Notes: generated by a model from the letters alone, not told the origin. Counted from the stretch's first letter, positions 1 through 10,766 are shown. The stretch: DNA of 64,000 nt from Hyphomicrobiales bacterium (GCA_900466875.1 UBNQ01000003.1:255570-319569), one strand, 5' to 3'. Translations and numbers: made by a program.

Positions 1-2522
1 ATGACGGTGAACTTGTTGGAGAGGCCGTTCGAGATGGTGACCGATGGCGAGATGTCGAAAGCCTTTGTCTTCTTGCGGGACTTGGCGCGGGTGGCAATGA
101 CTTCCGGCAGCCGGCGCTTGCCCGACAGAACGTCCTCGATCATCCGGCCGATCGTTCCGGCGCGGCGAAGTTCGTCCTCGTCCACCGCAAATTCCCGGTT
201 GATCAAGATCGTATCGAGCGCGCGGCCATCCGTCGTCGTAAAGATCTGCGCATCGACGATATTGGCGCCAGCGGCCGCGCAGGCGCCAGCGATGATCGAC
301 AAAAGGCGCGGATGGTCGGGAGCCAGAACGGTGATTTCGGTGATCGCCCGGAAGGCATCGGTGCGGACCATCGTTGCCAGTGCATGCCCGGCGTGATCCG
401 TACCGCGGATGAAGGTCGCATGGCGGATCTGATCGTCCAGCGACACGGCCAGGAGATAAGGCTGGTAGTGAAGCGACGAATAAGTCTTGCGCTCCTGTTC
501 GTCCCAGGCAGCCAGCCCGTCGTGAAGCGCTTCTTCGGCGACACTTGCCCGCTCGCGGCGCGGCAGGTCGGAAAAGCCGCCGGAAAGCAGGATTTCGGTC
601 TCGTAATAGAGGGTGCGCAGAAGCTGGCCCTTCCAGCCGTTCCACACACCGGGACCGACGGCGCGCGTATCGCAGATAGTCAGGACCAGCAGCAGCTTCA
701 GCCGGTCCATGGACTGCACCACCTCGGTGAAGTCGCTGATCGTCTTGCGATCGTGCAGATCGCGGGTCTGGGCCGTCATCGACATGACGAGATGCTGCTC
801 GATCAGCCAGACGACGATCTCGGTCTGCTTCTGGTTCAGGCCGAGCCTGGGGCACAGTTTGCGGGCCATGCGGGCTCCGGCGATCGAATGGTCCTCCTGC
901 CGGCCCTTGGCGACATCGTGGAAAAGCACGGCGACGTAAAGCGCCTCACGTTCCTCGATGCCCGGCATGATCTTCGTGGCAAGCGGATGCGCTTCCTTCA
1001 TCTCGCCCTTGTCGATCTCCGACAGGGCTTCGACCGAGCGGATCAGGTGCTCATCGACGGTGTAGTGGTGATACATGTTGAACTGCATCATCGCCACGAC
1101 CTTGCCGAATTCGGGGATGAATCGACCGAGCACGCCAGCCTCGTTCATGCGGCGCAGCATCAACGCCGGATCGCGGCGCGATGTGAGGATCGACAGGAAC
1201 AGCCGGTTGGCCTCCTCGTTCTCCCGCACACTGTTGTCGATCAGCGAAAGCGACCGGGTCATGCGCTTCAGCGCATCCGGATGCAGTTCCAGTTCGTGAA
1301 TATCCGCCACATGGAAAAAGCGGATGATGTTGACCGGATCGCGGGTGAAGACATCCGGCGAGGCGAGCGTGATGCGGCCGCGATCGGTGACAAAATCCGT
1401 CGTGCCGGGGATCTTGTGCAGGCGCTTGGTGAAGCGCGAGATGACACGATTGGCAAGCCCTGGTGCGGCCTTGGCCTGCTGTTCTTCCAAAGCTGCGCAG
1501 AAGATGCGCGTCAGGTCGCCGACATCCTTGGCGACCAGGAAATAGTGCTTCATGAAGCGTTCCACGGCGGAAAGGCCGGGACGGGAATGGTATCCGAGAG
1601 AGGCTGCGATCTCGCGCTGGATATCGAAAGACAGACGCTCTTCGGACTTGCCGGTCAAGAAATGCATGTGGCAGCGGACGGCCCAGAGGAAATCGTCCGC
1701 CTTTTCGAACAGCCGGAATTCGCTGCGGGAAAAGACGCCAAGCTTGACCAGGTCAGCTGCGTCCTTGACCCGGTAGTAATATTTGGCGATCCAGAACAGG
1801 GTGTGAAGATCGCGCAGGCCGCCCTTGCCTTCCTTGACATTGGGCTCGACCAGATAACGCGTATCGCCGGATTTCTGATGCCGCTGGTCGCGCTCGGCGA
1901 GTTTGGCGCTGACGAATTCCGCACCGGTATCGGCCACGACTTCCTTATCGAACCGGGATTCGAGATCCGCATAAAGCCTCTCGCAGCCGCAGATCAGGCG
2001 GCTTTCCAGGATCGCGGTGCGGATCGTCATATCGGTCTTCGACAGCCGGATGCATTCCTCGACGGTACGCGTCGCATGGCCGACCTTGAAGCCCATGTCC
2101 CAGAGGATATAGAGCAGGAACTCGACAGCCTTGCGCATCTCGTCGGAATTTTTCGACGGCAGCAGGAACAGAAGATCGATATCCGATCCGGGGGCGAGCG
2201 TGGCGCGCCCATAACCGCCGACAGCGGCAATGGTGATGTCTTTCCCTTCCGGATGCACGGCGGCGGCGACCATCTCGTGCAGGACACAGATGATCTGGTC
2301 CTGAACCCAGGAGATGCGCTCGGCGCAATTGAGCCCGCTTCCATCCTTTTCCAGAAGCTCGCGTGCTTTCTGGCGGCCTTCGGCACTGGCCCGGCGCATG
2401 ATGGGCAGAAGCGCGGACCTCAACTCCAGATGCGGGCAGTCCTTCTTCATCACCGCGTGGCATTCGGCTTTCAGGGCATCTACATCAAGAAGTTCGGAAA
2501 AATTGATTTCGTGTCTGGCCAT
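1..2522 (-). CDS. glnD: Bifunctional [protein-PII] uridylyltransferase/uridylyl-removing enzyme GlnD, C-terminus cut by window
   Basis: GlnD senses glutamine and adds or removes UMP on the PII proteins GlnB/GlnK, setting the nitrogen state of the cell. Translating the minus strand from the ATG at 2522 gives about 840 codons with no stop before the window edge; the family is roughly 930-970 residues, so only about the last 100 residues (most of the second ACT domain) lie outside. Near residue 107 the nucleotidyltransferase signature is visible (GSDIDL, preceded by a GYGR loop), and near residue 534 the HD hydrolase motif (LFHDVAKG). The start gives MARHEINF and a conserved-looking N-terminus; an ATG five bases upstream is in another frame. 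rpoN and ptsN, also nitrogen-related, lie 19 kb away. A long open frame on the opposite strand is a composition shadow. Confidence 0.95.
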   Translation of the reverse strand, partial: MARHEINFSELLDVDALKAECHAVMKKDCPHLELRSALLPIMRRASAEGRQKARELLEKDGSGLNCAERISWVQDQIICVLHEMVAAAVHPEGKDITIAAVGGYGRATLAPGSDIDLLFLLPSKNSDEMRKAVEFLLYILWDMGFKVGHATRTVEECIRLSKTDMTIRTAILESRLICGCERLYADLESRFDKEVVADTGAEFVSAKLAERDQRHQKSGDTRYLVEPNVKEGKGGLRDLHTLFWIAKYYYRVKDAADLVKLGVFSRSEFRLFEKADDFLWAVRCHMHFLTGKSEERLSFDIQREIAASLGYHSRPGLSAVERFMKHYFLVAKDVGDLTRIFCAALEEQQAKAAPGLANRVISRFTKRLHKIPGTTDFVTDRGRITLASPDVFTRDPVNIIRFFHVADIHELELHPDALKRMTRSLSLIDNSVRENEEANRLFLSILTSRRDPALMLRRMNEAGVLGRFIPEFGKVVAMMQFNMYHHYTVDEHLIRSVEALSEIDKGEMKEAHPLATKIMPGIEEREALYVAVLFHDVAKGRQEDHSIAGARMARKLCPRLGLNQKQTEIVVWLIEQHLVMSMTAQTRDLHDRKTISDFTEVVQSMDRLKLLLVLTICDTRAVGPGVWNGWKGQLLRTLYYETEILLSGGFSDLPRRERASVAEEALHDGLAAWDEQERKTYSSLHYQPYLLAVSLDDQIRHATFIRGTDHAGHALATMVRTDAFRAITEITVLAPDHPRLLSIIAGACAAAGANIVDAQIFTTTDGRALDTILINREFAVDEDELRRAGTIGRMIEDVLSGKRRLPEVIATRAKSRKKTKAFDISPSVTISNGLSNKFTV

Positions 2523-2632
2523 GTCATCCCTGCCGATGCCAGTTTGCCGAGCGGCTTTAGCGAATTCTGGTCACCTTGACCACCGATTATGGCAAGAGGT
2601 CGTTTCAAAGTTGTTGCCTTGCAGCATGAAGT

Positions 2633-3664
2633 TCAAGTGCGGGGAATATCCGCTTTCGACCGGGCACGCCACTGGCGCGGGCTCAAGCCGGTCACCCGGC
2701 GAAATTCCCGGTTGAAATTCGATTTCGTCGAGAACCCGACATCGAGCATGATTACCGTGGCGGATTGCCTTGTTTCATCCAGCAGACGGCAGGCCTCACC
2801 GACACGCCGGTTGTTGACGAACTGGGAGACGTTCAAGCCCGTCGCACGATTGATGGCGGCGGAGAGATCGCGGGCCGGAATGCCTGCCTTGCGGGCGATC
2901 TTTGCCAGGCTGAGGTTTTCATCCTTGTAGAGGCCCGTCTCCTCCAGAATGGCCGCAACACGCGTGACGATCGCCTCGTCCCCGGGATCGGAAACGGAGG
3001 GCGTTTCCGGTGAAACCTGCCCGTGCTTGGATTCAGGCAGGATGCAATAGAGACCTGTTGCCGCAAGCGCGACGATGTTCATGATCGTCACCGCAAACGG
3101 CACGCCTTCGGCACCGGCGACACTTGCGTAAATGGCCACGGCCAAATCGCTCAAGGCGAAGAAAAACATCAGGATGGCCGTCAGCCGCGCGGCGCGCAGA
3201 GCCGGACGCATGCGTTGAAGGCTCGCCTCCGCCATCACATCGTCGCCGCTGACGCGTGTCAGGCGCCAGAGGGCAATTCCGTAGACGAGAAAGATCACAA
3301 GCAGCAGCGGATCGACCAGGACCTGCAAGAACGCGACCGAAAGGGCAACGAAAACCGGAGCCCAGAGATGGATCCATGGCCTTGGCACAGATGCATCCGT
3401 CAGGCCACGGAACGCCAGGAAGGCGAGCGGCGGCATGACCGAGGCGGTAATCGGCTGGATGGGCGCAAGCTGTCTGAGACCATATCCGAGATGCAGGCCG
3501 ACAACGACGCCCTGCAGCGCATAAAGGATCAGGAAAGCCACGAAATAACGGCGGCTGCCCGGCGCTTCCACGCCCTTCAGGCTGTGGTGAAGCACCAGTA
3601 CGAAGATCAGTCCGGCGATGAAGGGCAAGGGTATGGCGAGCAATGGAATATCCAGACGGCGCAA
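2633..3664 (-). CDS. Membrane-anchored AraC-family transcriptional regulator
   Basis: The protein has 343 residues in two parts. Residues 1 to about 210 are hydrophobic with around seven predicted membrane segments (rich in Leu, Val, Ala and Phe). Residues about 225 to 340 form an AraC/XylS DNA-binding domain: a first helix-turn-helix near LSLAKIARKAGI and the second near VIMLDVGFSTKSNFNREFRRVTG, which is the classic AraC C-terminal signature. The likely role is a transcription factor whose activity is set by the membrane domain; ligand and targets are unknown. The predicted start is TTG at 3664 without a strong ribosome binding site, so the N-terminus could be a few residues off. It is flanked by glnD and the MYG1 gene and has no obvious partner operon. 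Confidence 0.85.
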   Translation of the reverse strand: MRRLDIPLLAIPLPFIAGLIFVLVLHHSLKGVEAPGSRRYFVAFLILYALQGVVVGLHLGYGLRQLAPIQPITASVMPPLAFLAFRGLTDASVPRPWIHLWAPVFVALSVAFLQVLVDPLLLVIFLVYGIALWRLTRVSGDDVMAEASLQRMRPALRAARLTAILMFFFALSDLAVAIYASVAGAEGVPFAVTIMNIVALAATGLYCILPESKHGQVSPETPSVSDPGDEAIVTRVAAILEETGLYKDENLSLAKIARKAGIPARDLSAAINRATGLNVSQFVNNRRVGEACRLLDETRQSATVIMLDVGFSTKSNFNREFRRVTGLSPRQWRARSKADIPRT

Positions 3665-3773
3665 CGAACAGCGCGAAACGATCTCCGACGAGCTATACCA
3701 CCTTCAGACAGGAATGGCAGGTTGGCGCGTCCTCAACAAGAGATAGGCCAACCCGCTTGATTGCCCCGGCGCG

Positions 3774-4703
3774 TTACGCCGAAGCCAGAGCTTCCCTGAC
3801 TGCGATTTCAGCCATGGCAAGCGCTGCCTCGCGGCTCGTTGCGGCGGCAATGAAGCGGCCGTTATGGCAGAAAGTCGCGCCCTTGACGCCGGATGCGGCT
3901 TCCAGCTCTCCATTCGTCAGGCCCGCCCAGGATTTCGGCAGGTCGGCGCGCAATTCGAACCCGTCGTCTGCACGGCGGATGCCGGTGACGCACCAGTCCT
4001 TGCCGTCACGCGGGTGGACGACGAAAAGAAGATGATCGGCGCCGGCCTTCACGATCGCCGGGCGGAAAGGCATGCCCATGGGAAGCTCGAGCACGCGGCC
4101 CTCGCCTGTCTCGGCGATCGCTTCAAGGACGAGCGTTTCGGCACGCAACTTGGCGGCACGCTTGCCGACACCCGCCTCGACAATGGCACGGGCGATGGCG
4201 AGCGCTGCATGAAAAGCGTGGTCATCGGCACCCTCTTCCTTCTCGTCGAAGTTGGGTTTGAGCGTTTCGAGCAGGCTCGACAGGGTGAGGCCGGCAAGAG
4301 GACCGGCGCTGGACGGGCTGAGCGCACCATTGTCCATCAGGTCGATCGGCAGGACGAAACTCTTGTCGAAGGAGGCGTGCAGGGCATCGATATGGCCTGC
4401 CGGGATATTCATCGCGGCGAGATAATCGCGACCGTAATGTTTCCAGATCAGGCCGAAGGAGCTGTAGGGCGCCTCGTCCTCGCGCAGTGGCGCGCCGCGC
4501 TGGTGATGGTCGAAGATCTGCTTTTCGGCATCATAAGCGCCGCCGACATCATAGATGATGCGATCGCTGCCGGGCGTAATCCACTCCGGCGCGCGGCTGC
4601 GGACGATCTTTGCCTCGGGAAAAAGTCGGGTCAGGATGACACTCGAGAGAAGTTCATCGGCATGGAAGCCACCGGAATGGGTGACGAGATAGTCTGGTTT
4701 CAT
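3774..4703 (-). CDS. MYG1-family metal-dependent hydrolase-like protein (UPF0160)
   Basis: The 309-residue protein begins with the MYG1 signature: THSGGFHADE near residues 9-18, then DVGGAYD and FDHHQ near residues 52-68. These His/Asp clusters resemble the DHH phosphoesterase metal site, and the length fits bacterial MYG1 homologues. Eukaryotic MYG1 is reported as an RNA exonuclease; the bacterial role is not established, so nuclease or phosphoesterase activity here is an inference. The ATG at 4703 is the natural start because the conserved motif follows within ten residues. Its neighbours are on the same strand but separated by about 90-110 bases, so it may be monocistronic. Confidence 0.88.
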   Translation of the reverse strand: MKPDYLVTHSGGFHADELLSSVILTRLFPEAKIVRSRAPEWITPGSDRIIYDVGGAYDAEKQIFDHHQRGAPLREDEAPYSSFGLIWKHYGRDYLAAMNIPAGHIDALHASFDKSFVLPIDLMDNGALSPSSAGPLAGLTLSSLLETLKPNFDEKEEGADDHAFHAALAIARAIVEAGVGKRAAKLRAETLVLEAIAETGEGRVLELPMGMPFRPAIVKAGADHLLFVVHPRDGKDWCVTGIRRADDGFELRADLPKSWAGLTNGELEAASGVKGATFCHNGRFIAAATSREAALAMAEIAVREALASA

Positions 4704-4796
4704 GCCGTAATGCGCCTCTGTTTTTCTGGGAGTGAACCAGATAGCCGCAGTCGCAGGTCTTCACAAGCACGGCAGTGCTGTGATTGACAAAGCTGA

Positions 4797-5279
4797 TTAC
4801 GAAATCGTGATGATTTCGAGTTCCTGATGACCGACCGTCACCAGATCGCCGACGGACTTGCCGTTGAGAGCCCGTGCGACCGGCGACACATAAGAGATCG
4901 TTCCAGCCTTGGGATCGGCCTCGTCCTCGCCGACGATGCGGTAGGTCTGCTCGCGACCATCGTCACGGCTGAAGTTGACGGTACTGCCGAACGAGACGGT
5001 TTGTTGCGATCCTGGCGCCGGGACGAGTTGAGCCGTATGAAGCCGTTCAGCGAAATAGCGGATGTCGCGCGCCGGACCGGCCATCTGGCGGCGGCGCTCG
5101 TTGATGTCATCGATCACATTTGCAGCTTCATAGGCATCGCGAGCGGCCTGCAGCTGCTGCTCAAGCGCCTTCAACCCCGTTTCGGTTACGAGGTTCGGGT
5201 GCGGCGAGATCGGCCGGTCCGGCAGCACCGTTTCGGCAGCCGTCTCGGCACTTTCTTCCTTCATGAAGGCAACGCTCAC
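4797..5279 (-). CDS. GreA/GreB-family transcription factor, atypical coiled-coil tip
   Basis: This 160-residue protein has the two-part GreA/GreB layout: an N-terminal helical hairpin (about residues 32-90, LKALEQQLQAARDAYEAA...) and a C-terminal FKBP-like domain (about 90-160, with VNFSRDDGREQTYRIVGEDEAD and GTISYVSPVARALNGKSVGDLV). Canonical Gre factors stimulate RNA cleavage by backtracked RNA polymerase through an acidic tip sequence (GDLSENAEY-like). Here the same position reads about RRQMAGPARDIRYFAERL (63-80), without the usual Asp/Glu pair, so it may bind polymerase without stimulating cleavage. The GTG start at 5279 is supported by AAGGAG seven bases upstream. It lies 25 bases downstream of mutS and may be co-transcribed with it. 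Confidence 0.85.
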   Translation of the reverse strand: MSVAFMKEESAETAAETVLPDRPISPHPNLVTETGLKALEQQLQAARDAYEAANVIDDINERRRQMAGPARDIRYFAERLHTAQLVPAPGSQQTVSFGSTVNFSRDDGREQTYRIVGEDEADPKAGTISYVSPVARALNGKSVGDLVTVGHQELEIITIS

Positions 5280-5304
5280 AGGCGTACTCCTTGTCTTGCC
5301 CGGA

Positions 5305-8055
5305 TCAGGCTTTTTCGCCGGCCTGCTTCTTCAGCGCATAAAGCGCTTCGAGCGCCTCGCGCGGGCTCATGTCATCCGGGTTGATTGCCTTCAACGCTTC
5401 TTCGACCCTGGAAGATCCACGCCGTGTTTCTTCCTTGCGCACGGCGACCTGGAACAGAGGCAGGTCGTCGATCAGCTGGCTTGCCGGGTTCTTGCGGTCG
5501 GAATCCTCCAGCTTGGTCAGAACATCGCGGGCGCGCATCACGACACTATCGGGAAGGCCTGCAAGGCGTGCAACCTGGATGCCGTAGGAACGATCGGCGG
5601 CACCGGGGCCGACTTCGTGCAGGAAGATCACCTCACCATCCCATTCCTTCACCTTCATCGTGGCGTTGGACAGGCGGCCGAGTTTTTCAGACAGGACGGT
5701 CAGCTCGTGGAAATGGGTGGCGAACAGGCCACGGCAGCGATTGCCCTCGTGCAGATGCTCGACGGAGGCCCAGGCGATCGACAGGCCATCGAAAGTGGCC
5801 GTGCCTCGGCCGATCTCGTCGAGGATGACCAGAGAGCGATCCGTTGCCTGGTTGAGGATGGCCGCCGTTTCGACCATCTCGACCATGAAGGTAGAGCGGC
5901 CGCGGGCAAGATCATCCGAGGCGCCGACCCGGGAGAACAGCCGGTCGACGACGCCGATATGGGCGGAAGCGGCGGGGACGAAGCCCCCCATCTGGGCGAG
6001 GATGGCAATCAGCGCATTCTGGCGCAGGAAGGTCGACTTACCGCCCATGTTCGGGCCGGTGAGCAGCCAGAGTGCACCGAATTCTCCGCCATCTTTCGGC
6101 GACAGGTTGCATTCGTTGGCGATGAACGGGCCCGACGACTGGCGGCGCAGCGCCTGCTCGACCACCGGATGGCGGCCGCCCTCGATGGCGAACATGCGGC
6201 TGTCATCGACGATCGGGCGACGATAGTCCCATTCCTCGGCCAGCATGGCGAGACCGCCGGCGACATCGATGATCGACAGCGCGCGGGCGCCGGCCTTGAT
6301 CGCCTCGGCTTCGGTGGTCACGGCAGTCACCATCCTGTCGAAGGCTTCGAGTTCGATCGTCAGCGCCTTGTCGGCGGCGTTGGCGATGCGGCTTTCGAGA
6401 TCGGCGAGCTCCGTCGTGGTGAAGCGCATCGCATTCGCCATGGTCTGGCGATGGATGAAGCGCGCCTTGGCTTCCGGCGTATCGGTCATCGGACCGGCAT
6501 TGCCGGCGGTGACCTCGATGAAATACCCCAGCACATTGTTGTGCTTGATCTTCAGCGACTTTATGCCGGTCTCGTCGGCATATTGCAGCTGCAGGCCGGC
6601 GATCACCTTGCGGGACTGGTCACGCAAGGCACGGACCTCATCCAGATCGGAATTGGCGCCGTCAGCGAGGAAACCGCCGTCGCGCTTCAAAAGCGGCAGG
6701 TCTTCGGCCAGCATATTGCCGAGCAGGGATTCCACCGTAACCGGCAGCGCCTTCAGATCGACCAGCGCGTCGGACAGTTCATCCGGAAGCATCGCCCCAT
6801 TGAGGAATGCAGCCACGCCGCGCGCGGCTTCCAGACCGGTCAGGATTGCGCCGAGATCACGCGGGCCGCCACGGTCGAGCGCAAGGCGCGAGAGCGCACG
6901 CGGCATATCCGGCACGTGTTTCAGCGATGTGCGCAGGTCGGAGCAGAGCGACGGCTCTTCCAGCAGGAAGGAGATGGAATCGAGCCGGAGATTGATACGG
7001 TCGGGGTCGGTGAGCGGCGACATCAGCCGCTCGGCGAGAAGCCGGGCTCCACCGCCGGTGACAGTGCGGTCGATCGCTTTGAGCAGCGTGCCTTCGCGTT
7101 CACCCGAGAGCGTCTTCGTCAGTTCGAGATTGCCTCGGGTGGCGGGATCGATGAACAGGGTCGATGCACCGCTTTCGCGCTCCGGCCGTCCGAGCGGCGG
7201 GCGCTCGGAAATCTGGGTCTTTTCGACATAGGCGATGGCGGCAGCGGCGGCGGCGAATTCGGCACGGGAAAAAGTGCCGAAACCATCCAGCGTCGTGACG
7301 CCGAAATAACGGGCGATGCGGCCTTCGGACGTGGCGCTGTCGAACAGAACCGACGGCTGCGGCACGGCGACGCGGCCGAGCACGTCAAAGACCGGTTTTA
7401 GTTCCGGATCGTGGAACATCGTGTCCGGCATGATCAGTTCGCGCGGCTCGATGCGCAGGATATCGGCGAGCAGGCGCGACGGTTCCGTTTCCGCAAGGCG
7501 GAAGACGCCGGTGGAGATGTCGATCCAGGCGAGTGCCATCAGCGGTTCGGCCGCGCCCTTGATGCGGGCAAGCGTCATCAGATAGTTCGATTCCGAGGCG
7601 ACAAGCAGCTTTTCCTCGGTGATCGTGCCCGGCGTGACGAGGCGCACGACATCGCGCTTGACCACCGATTTCGAGCCGCGCTTCTTGGCTTCGGCCGGAT
7701 CTTCCACCTGCTCGCAGACGGCGACGCGGAAACCGAGCGAAATCAGCTTCTGCAGATAGTCATCTGCCGCATGGACAGGGACACCGCACATGGGAATATC
7801 CTGGCCCATGTGCTGGCCGCGCCTGGTCAGCGTAATGCCGAGCGCCCGGGATGCGTCAATCGCGTCCTGGAAAAACAGTTCGTAAAAATCGCCCATGCGA
7901 TAGAAGAGCAGCGAACCGGGATTGTTCGCCTTGATCTCGATAAACTGCTCCATCATCGGGGTGGCCGTGGCACGGCTTTCCTCCGAAGCGAGCTGGTCGG
8001 TGGTCAGGGCATCGCCATTCTGACCATGGGGGGACAAACGTTCAAACTGGGTCAC
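5305..8055 (-). CDS. mutS: DNA mismatch repair protein MutS
   Basis: MutS recognises base mismatches and small loops in newly copied DNA and recruits MutL. The 916-residue length fits alphaproteobacterial MutS. The mismatch-reading Phe-X-Glu motif is at about residues 57-59 (GDFYELF). The ATPase domain carries Walker [10 protein letters not shown] near residue 667 and the Walker B/ABC signature region with [14 protein letters not shown] further on, followed by the ATHFHELT switch. The open frame starts with GTG at 8055, which lacks a clear ribosome binding site; a Met pair at residues 34-35 is an alternative, but the extra N-terminus resembles other rhizobial MutS proteins. It is divergent from maeB across a 113-base gap that must carry both promoters. 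Confidence 0.96.
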   Translation of the reverse strand: MTQFERLSPHGQNGDALTTDQLASEESRATATPMMEQFIEIKANNPGSLLFYRMGDFYELFFQDAIDASRALGITLTRRGQHMGQDIPMCGVPVHAADDYLQKLISLGFRVAVCEQVEDPAEAKKRGSKSVVKRDVVRLVTPGTITEEKLLVASESNYLMTLARIKGAAEPLMALAWIDISTGVFRLAETEPSRLLADILRIEPRELIMPDTMFHDPELKPVFDVLGRVAVPQPSVLFDSATSEGRIARYFGVTTLDGFGTFSRAEFAAAAAAIAYVEKTQISERPPLGRPERESGASTLFIDPATRGNLELTKTLSGEREGTLLKAIDRTVTGGGARLLAERLMSPLTDPDRINLRLDSISFLLEEPSLCSDLRTSLKHVPDMPRALSRLALDRGGPRDLGAILTGLEAARGVAAFLNGAMLPDELSDALVDLKALPVTVESLLGNMLAEDLPLLKRDGGFLADGANSDLDEVRALRDQSRKVIAGLQLQYADETGIKSLKIKHNNVLGYFIEVTAGNAGPMTDTPEAKARFIHRQTMANAMRFTTTELADLESRIANAADKALTIELEAFDRMVTAVTTEAEAIKAGARALSIIDVAGGLAMLAEEWDYRRPIVDDSRMFAIEGGRHPVVEQALRRQSSGPFIANECNLSPKDGGEFGALWLLTGPNMGGKSTFLRQNALIAILAQMGGFVPAASAHIGVVDRLFSRVGASDDLARGRSTFMVEMVETAAILNQATDRSLVILDEIGRGTATFDGLSIAWASVEHLHEGNRCRGLFATHFHELTVLSEKLGRLSNATMKVKEWDGEVIFLHEVGPGAADRSYGIQVARLAGLPDSVVMRARDVLTKLEDSDRKNPASQLIDDLPLFQVAVRKEETRRGSSRVEEALKAINPDDMSPREALEALYALKKQAGEKA

Positions 8056-8168
8056 TGGGCCGATTTTTCATTGCGCATGGAAAGTGGCGACACTATCGGT
8101 GAAGCCCCTTGGAAGACAACATTTGCAGCAGCCTTGAGGAAGGCTGCCCACAGGAAGCTGGAGAGGAT

Positions 8169-10454
8169 ATGTCCGTGAACGACAAGGCAGGTAGCACGCG
8201 AACATCGGTAACCGAGCAGGAAGCGCTCGACTTTCACTCCGATGGCCGCCCCGGCAAGCTCGAAATCACGCCAACCAAGCCGATGGCGACACAGCGTGAT
8301 CTCTCGCTTGCCTATTCGCCGGGTGTCGCGGTTCCGGTACTGGCCATCGCCGCCGATCCTGCCAAGGCCTATGACTACACGACCCGTGGCAACATGGTGG
8401 CCGTCATCTCCAACGGCACCGCAATTCTCGGCCTCGGCAATCTCGGCGCGCTGGCTTCGAAGCCGGTGATGGAAGGCAAGTCGGTTCTCTTCAAGCGCTT
8501 TGCCGATGTGGATTCGATCGACCTCGAAGTCGATACCGAAAATGTCGACGAGTTCATCAATTGCGTGCGTTATCTCGGCCCCTCCTTCGGCGGCATCAAT
8601 CTCGAAGACATCAAGGCGCCGGAATGTTTCATCATCGAAAGCCGCCTGCGCGAACTGATGGACATCCCGGTTTTCCATGACGACCAGCACGGCACGGCGA
8701 TCATCGCCGCTGCCGGCCTGATCAATGCGCTGGAGCTGACCGGTCGAGACCTGAAAACCACCAAGCTTGTCTGCAATGGCGCGGGTGCGGCGGCTATCGC
8801 CTGCATCGAGCTGATCAAGGCAATGGGCTTCAATCCGGAAAACATCATCCTGTGCGACACCAAGGGGGTGATCTATCAGGGCCGCACCGAGGGCATGAAC
8901 CAGTGGAAGTCGGCCCATGCGGCCAAGACAGACCGCCGCTCTCTGGAAGAAGCGATGAAGGGCGCCGACGTCGTGTTCGGCCTTTCCCAGAAGGGCGCTC
9001 TTTCCGACGAGATGATCCGTTCGATGGCCGACAGGCCGATCATCTTCGCCATGGCCAACCCGGATCCGGAAATCACGCCGGAAGAGGTGGCGCGTATCCG
9101 CGACGATGCGATCATGGCGACCGGGCGTTCGGACTATCCGAACCAGGTGAACAACGTGCTTGGCTTCCCCTATATCTTCCGCGGCGCGCTGGATGTTCGC
9201 GCCCGGCAGATCAATGACGCGATGAAGATCGCCGCGGCGCATGCGCTCGCCAACCTTGCCCGTGAGGATGTGCCGGACGACGTGGCGGCGGCCTATCAGG
9301 GTGTGCGGCCACGCTTCGGCGCGCAATACATCATTCCTGTCCCCTTCGATCCCCGCCTGATCTCGGCTATTCCGATGGCCGTTGCCAAGGCTGCGATGGA
9401 AAGCGGTGTGGCGCGGAAAGACATCACCGACATTGCGGCCTACGGCCGTGAACTTGCTGCCCGGCGCGATCCGATCGCGGCAACGACCCAGAGCATCTAT
9501 GACCGGGTGCGGCGCTTCCCCAAGCGGGTGGTCTTTGCAGAAGCGGAAGAAGAACAGGTCATGCGGGCGGCGATCTCGTTCTGCAACCAGGATCTCGGAA
9601 CCGCGATCCTGCTGGGGCGTGACGACGTGATCCGCAGCACGGCCGAAAAGGCCGGGATCGATCTCGATCGGCCAGGTATCGAGATCGTCAACGCCCGTAT
9701 CTCGAAACGGACCGAAGCCTATACCGACCACCTCTATGCGCGCCTTCAGCGCCAAGGCTACCTGCTGCGCGACGTGCAGCGGCTGATCAACAACGACCGC
9801 AACCATTTCGCGGCCACGATGGTCGCCGTCGGTGATGCGGATGCGATGGTGACGGGTACGACCCGCAACTATGCCTCGGCGCTTGCCGACGTGAGGCGTT
9901 GCATTGCCACCAAACCCGGTCATCGCGTGATCGGCGTCTCGATCGTGGTGGCGCGCGGACGAACCATCTTCGTTGCCGACACCGCGGTTCACGACCAGCC
10001 TAATGCGGAGGATCTTGCCGATATCGCGACCGAGGCCGCACGGGTTGCCCGCCGCATGGGCTATGAACCACGGGTGGCGATGCTTGCCTATTCCAACTTC
10101 GGCCAGTCGGTGGGCGAACGCTCCGAGCGGGTGCGCGAGGCGGTCAAAATCCTCGACAGCCGCCGGGTCGATTTCGAATATGACGGCGAGATTGCTGCAG
10201 ACGTCGCGCTTAACGCAACGCGGATGGAGCAATACCCGTTCTGCCGGCTTTCGGGCACGGCGAATGTGCTGGTCATGCCGGCCATTCACTCGGCTTCGAT
10301 CGCAACGCGCATGCTGCAGGAAATTGGCGGATCGACCCTGATCGGCCCGCTTCTGGTCGGCCTCGACAAGTCGGTGCAGATCACCCAGATGGGCGCAAAG
10401 GATAGCGAGATCGTCAATATGGCGGCGATTGCCGCCTACAATGCAGGGTCGTAA
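8169..10454 (+). CDS. maeB: NADP-dependent malic enzyme with C-terminal phosphotransacetylase-like domain
   Basis: The enzyme decarboxylates malate to pyruvate with NADP reduction. The 761 residues comprise an N-terminal malic domain (Tyr in [10 protein letters not shown] near residue 42, FHDDQHGTA near 170), a nucleotide-binding domain ([13 protein letters not shown]) and a C-terminal phosphate acetyltransferase-like domain from about residue 430 ([16 protein letters not shown]). This fused form is the Tme/MaeB type of rhizobia; the C-terminal domain is thought to be regulatory, not catalytic. The ATG at 8169 is chosen over an upstream in-frame ATG at 8109 because GGAGAGG lies just before it and the usual N-terminus begins there. 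The downstream toxin-antitoxin pair has its own promoter. Confidence 0.94.
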   Translation: MSVNDKAGSTRTSVTEQEALDFHSDGRPGKLEITPTKPMATQRDLSLAYSPGVAVPVLAIAADPAKAYDYTTRGNMVAVISNGTAILGLGNLGALASKPVMEGKSVLFKRFADVDSIDLEVDTENVDEFINCVRYLGPSFGGINLEDIKAPECFIIESRLRELMDIPVFHDDQHGTAIIAAAGLINALELTGRDLKTTKLVCNGAGAAAIACIELIKAMGFNPENIILCDTKGVIYQGRTEGMNQWKSAHAAKTDRRSLEEAMKGADVVFGLSQKGALSDEMIRSMADRPIIFAMANPDPEITPEEVARIRDDAIMATGRSDYPNQVNNVLGFPYIFRGALDVRARQINDAMKIAAAHALANLAREDVPDDVAAAYQGVRPRFGAQYIIPVPFDPRLISAIPMAVAKAAMESGVARKDITDIAAYGRELAARRDPIAATTQSIYDRVRRFPKRVVFAEAEEEQVMRAAISFCNQDLGTAILLGRDDVIRSTAEKAGIDLDRPGIEIVNARISKRTEAYTDHLYARLQRQGYLLRDVQRLINNDRNHFAATMVAVGDADAMVTGTTRNYASALADVRRCIATKPGHRVIGVSIVVARGRTIFVADTAVHDQPNAEDLADIATEAARVARRMGYEPRVAMLAYSNFGQSVGERSERVREAVKILDSRRVDFEYDGEIAADVALNATRMEQYPFCRLSGTANVLVMPAIHSASIATRMLQEIGGSTLIGPLLVGLDKSVQITQMGAKDSEIVNMAAIAAYNAGS

Positions 10455-10460
10455 CCTTTC

Positions 10461-10489
10461 TTGATATCGCGCCTCGAGTGGACTAAGTT
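10461..10489 (+). promoter_or_regulatory. Predicted promoter of the toxin-antitoxin pair
   Basis: TTGATA at 10461-10466 and TAAGTT at 10484-10489 are separated by 17 bases, a good sigma-70-type spacing. The -10 element lies inside the inverted repeat listed next, so a protein bound to the repeat would block RNA polymerase. Seen by eye only. Confidence 0.5.
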
Positions 10490-10513
10490 CAGTAAACTAA
10501 GTCCACTTGAGGC
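10471..10513. promoter_or_regulatory. Long inverted repeat, probable autoregulatory operator of the toxin-antitoxin operon
   Basis: The left arm starts GCCTCGAGTGGACTAAGTT and the right arm, read on the other strand, starts GCCTCAAGTGGACTTAGTT: 17 of 19 positions agree, with only a few bases between the arms. It sits just upstream of the antitoxin ATG (10521) and covers the predicted -10 box. Phd/YefM and VapB antitoxins commonly bind such palindromes with their toxin; that it does so here is inference. Confidence 0.6.
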
Positions 10514-10520
10514 ATCTGCC

Positions 10521-10766
10521 ATGAAGACGGTCAATATCCACGAAGCAAAGACCCATCTTTCGCGTCTCGTCGAAGAGGCCGCGAATGGTGAAGGGTTCGT
10601 CATCGCCAAGGCGGGAAAGCCGATGGTGAAGGTCGTTCCGCTGGAGGAGGCACCCAAGACGAAACGTCGTATCGGGATGCTCGACGGGCAGTTCTTCATT
10701 CCGGAGGATATGGATCAGGATCTCGATAAAGAGATCGAAGATCTGTTTTACGGCGAGCAGAAATGA
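10521..10766 (+). CDS. Type II antitoxin, Phd/YefM (VapB-like) family
   Basis: This is an 81-residue protein with the Phd/YefM N-terminal fold: MKTVNIHEAKTHLSRLVEEA followed by GEGFVIAKAGKPMVKVVPL, the usual DNA-binding and dimerisation part. The acidic C-terminal tail (FFIPEDMDQDLDKEIEDLF) is typical of the segment that wraps around and inactivates a PIN toxin. The ATG at 10521 is preferred over an in-frame upstream start at 10461, which would run the coding region through the operator and promoter. Its stop codon overlaps the toxin start (ATGA at 10763-10766), implying coupled translation, and it lies between maeB and olsB as a small accessory module. Confidence 0.88.
   Translation: MKTVNIHEAKTHLSRLVEEAANGEGFVIAKAGKPMVKVVPLEEAPKTKRRIGMLDGQFFIPEDMDQDLDKEIEDLFYGEQK

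Noticed and set aside
312..2579. A 755-codon open frame on the plus strand opposite glnD
   Set aside because: It is the complement of a GC-rich coding gene; its protein is rich in Arg, Gly and His with no domain, while the minus strand encodes GlnD motifs.
5263..7401. A 712-codon plus-strand open frame opposite mutS
   Set aside because: Mirror frame of mutS; composition is typical of an antisense shadow and MutS motifs lie on the other strand.
8052..10289. A 745-codon minus-strand open frame opposite maeB
   Set aside because: No recognisable motif; the plus strand has clear malic enzyme and phosphotransacetylase domains with a good ribosome binding site.
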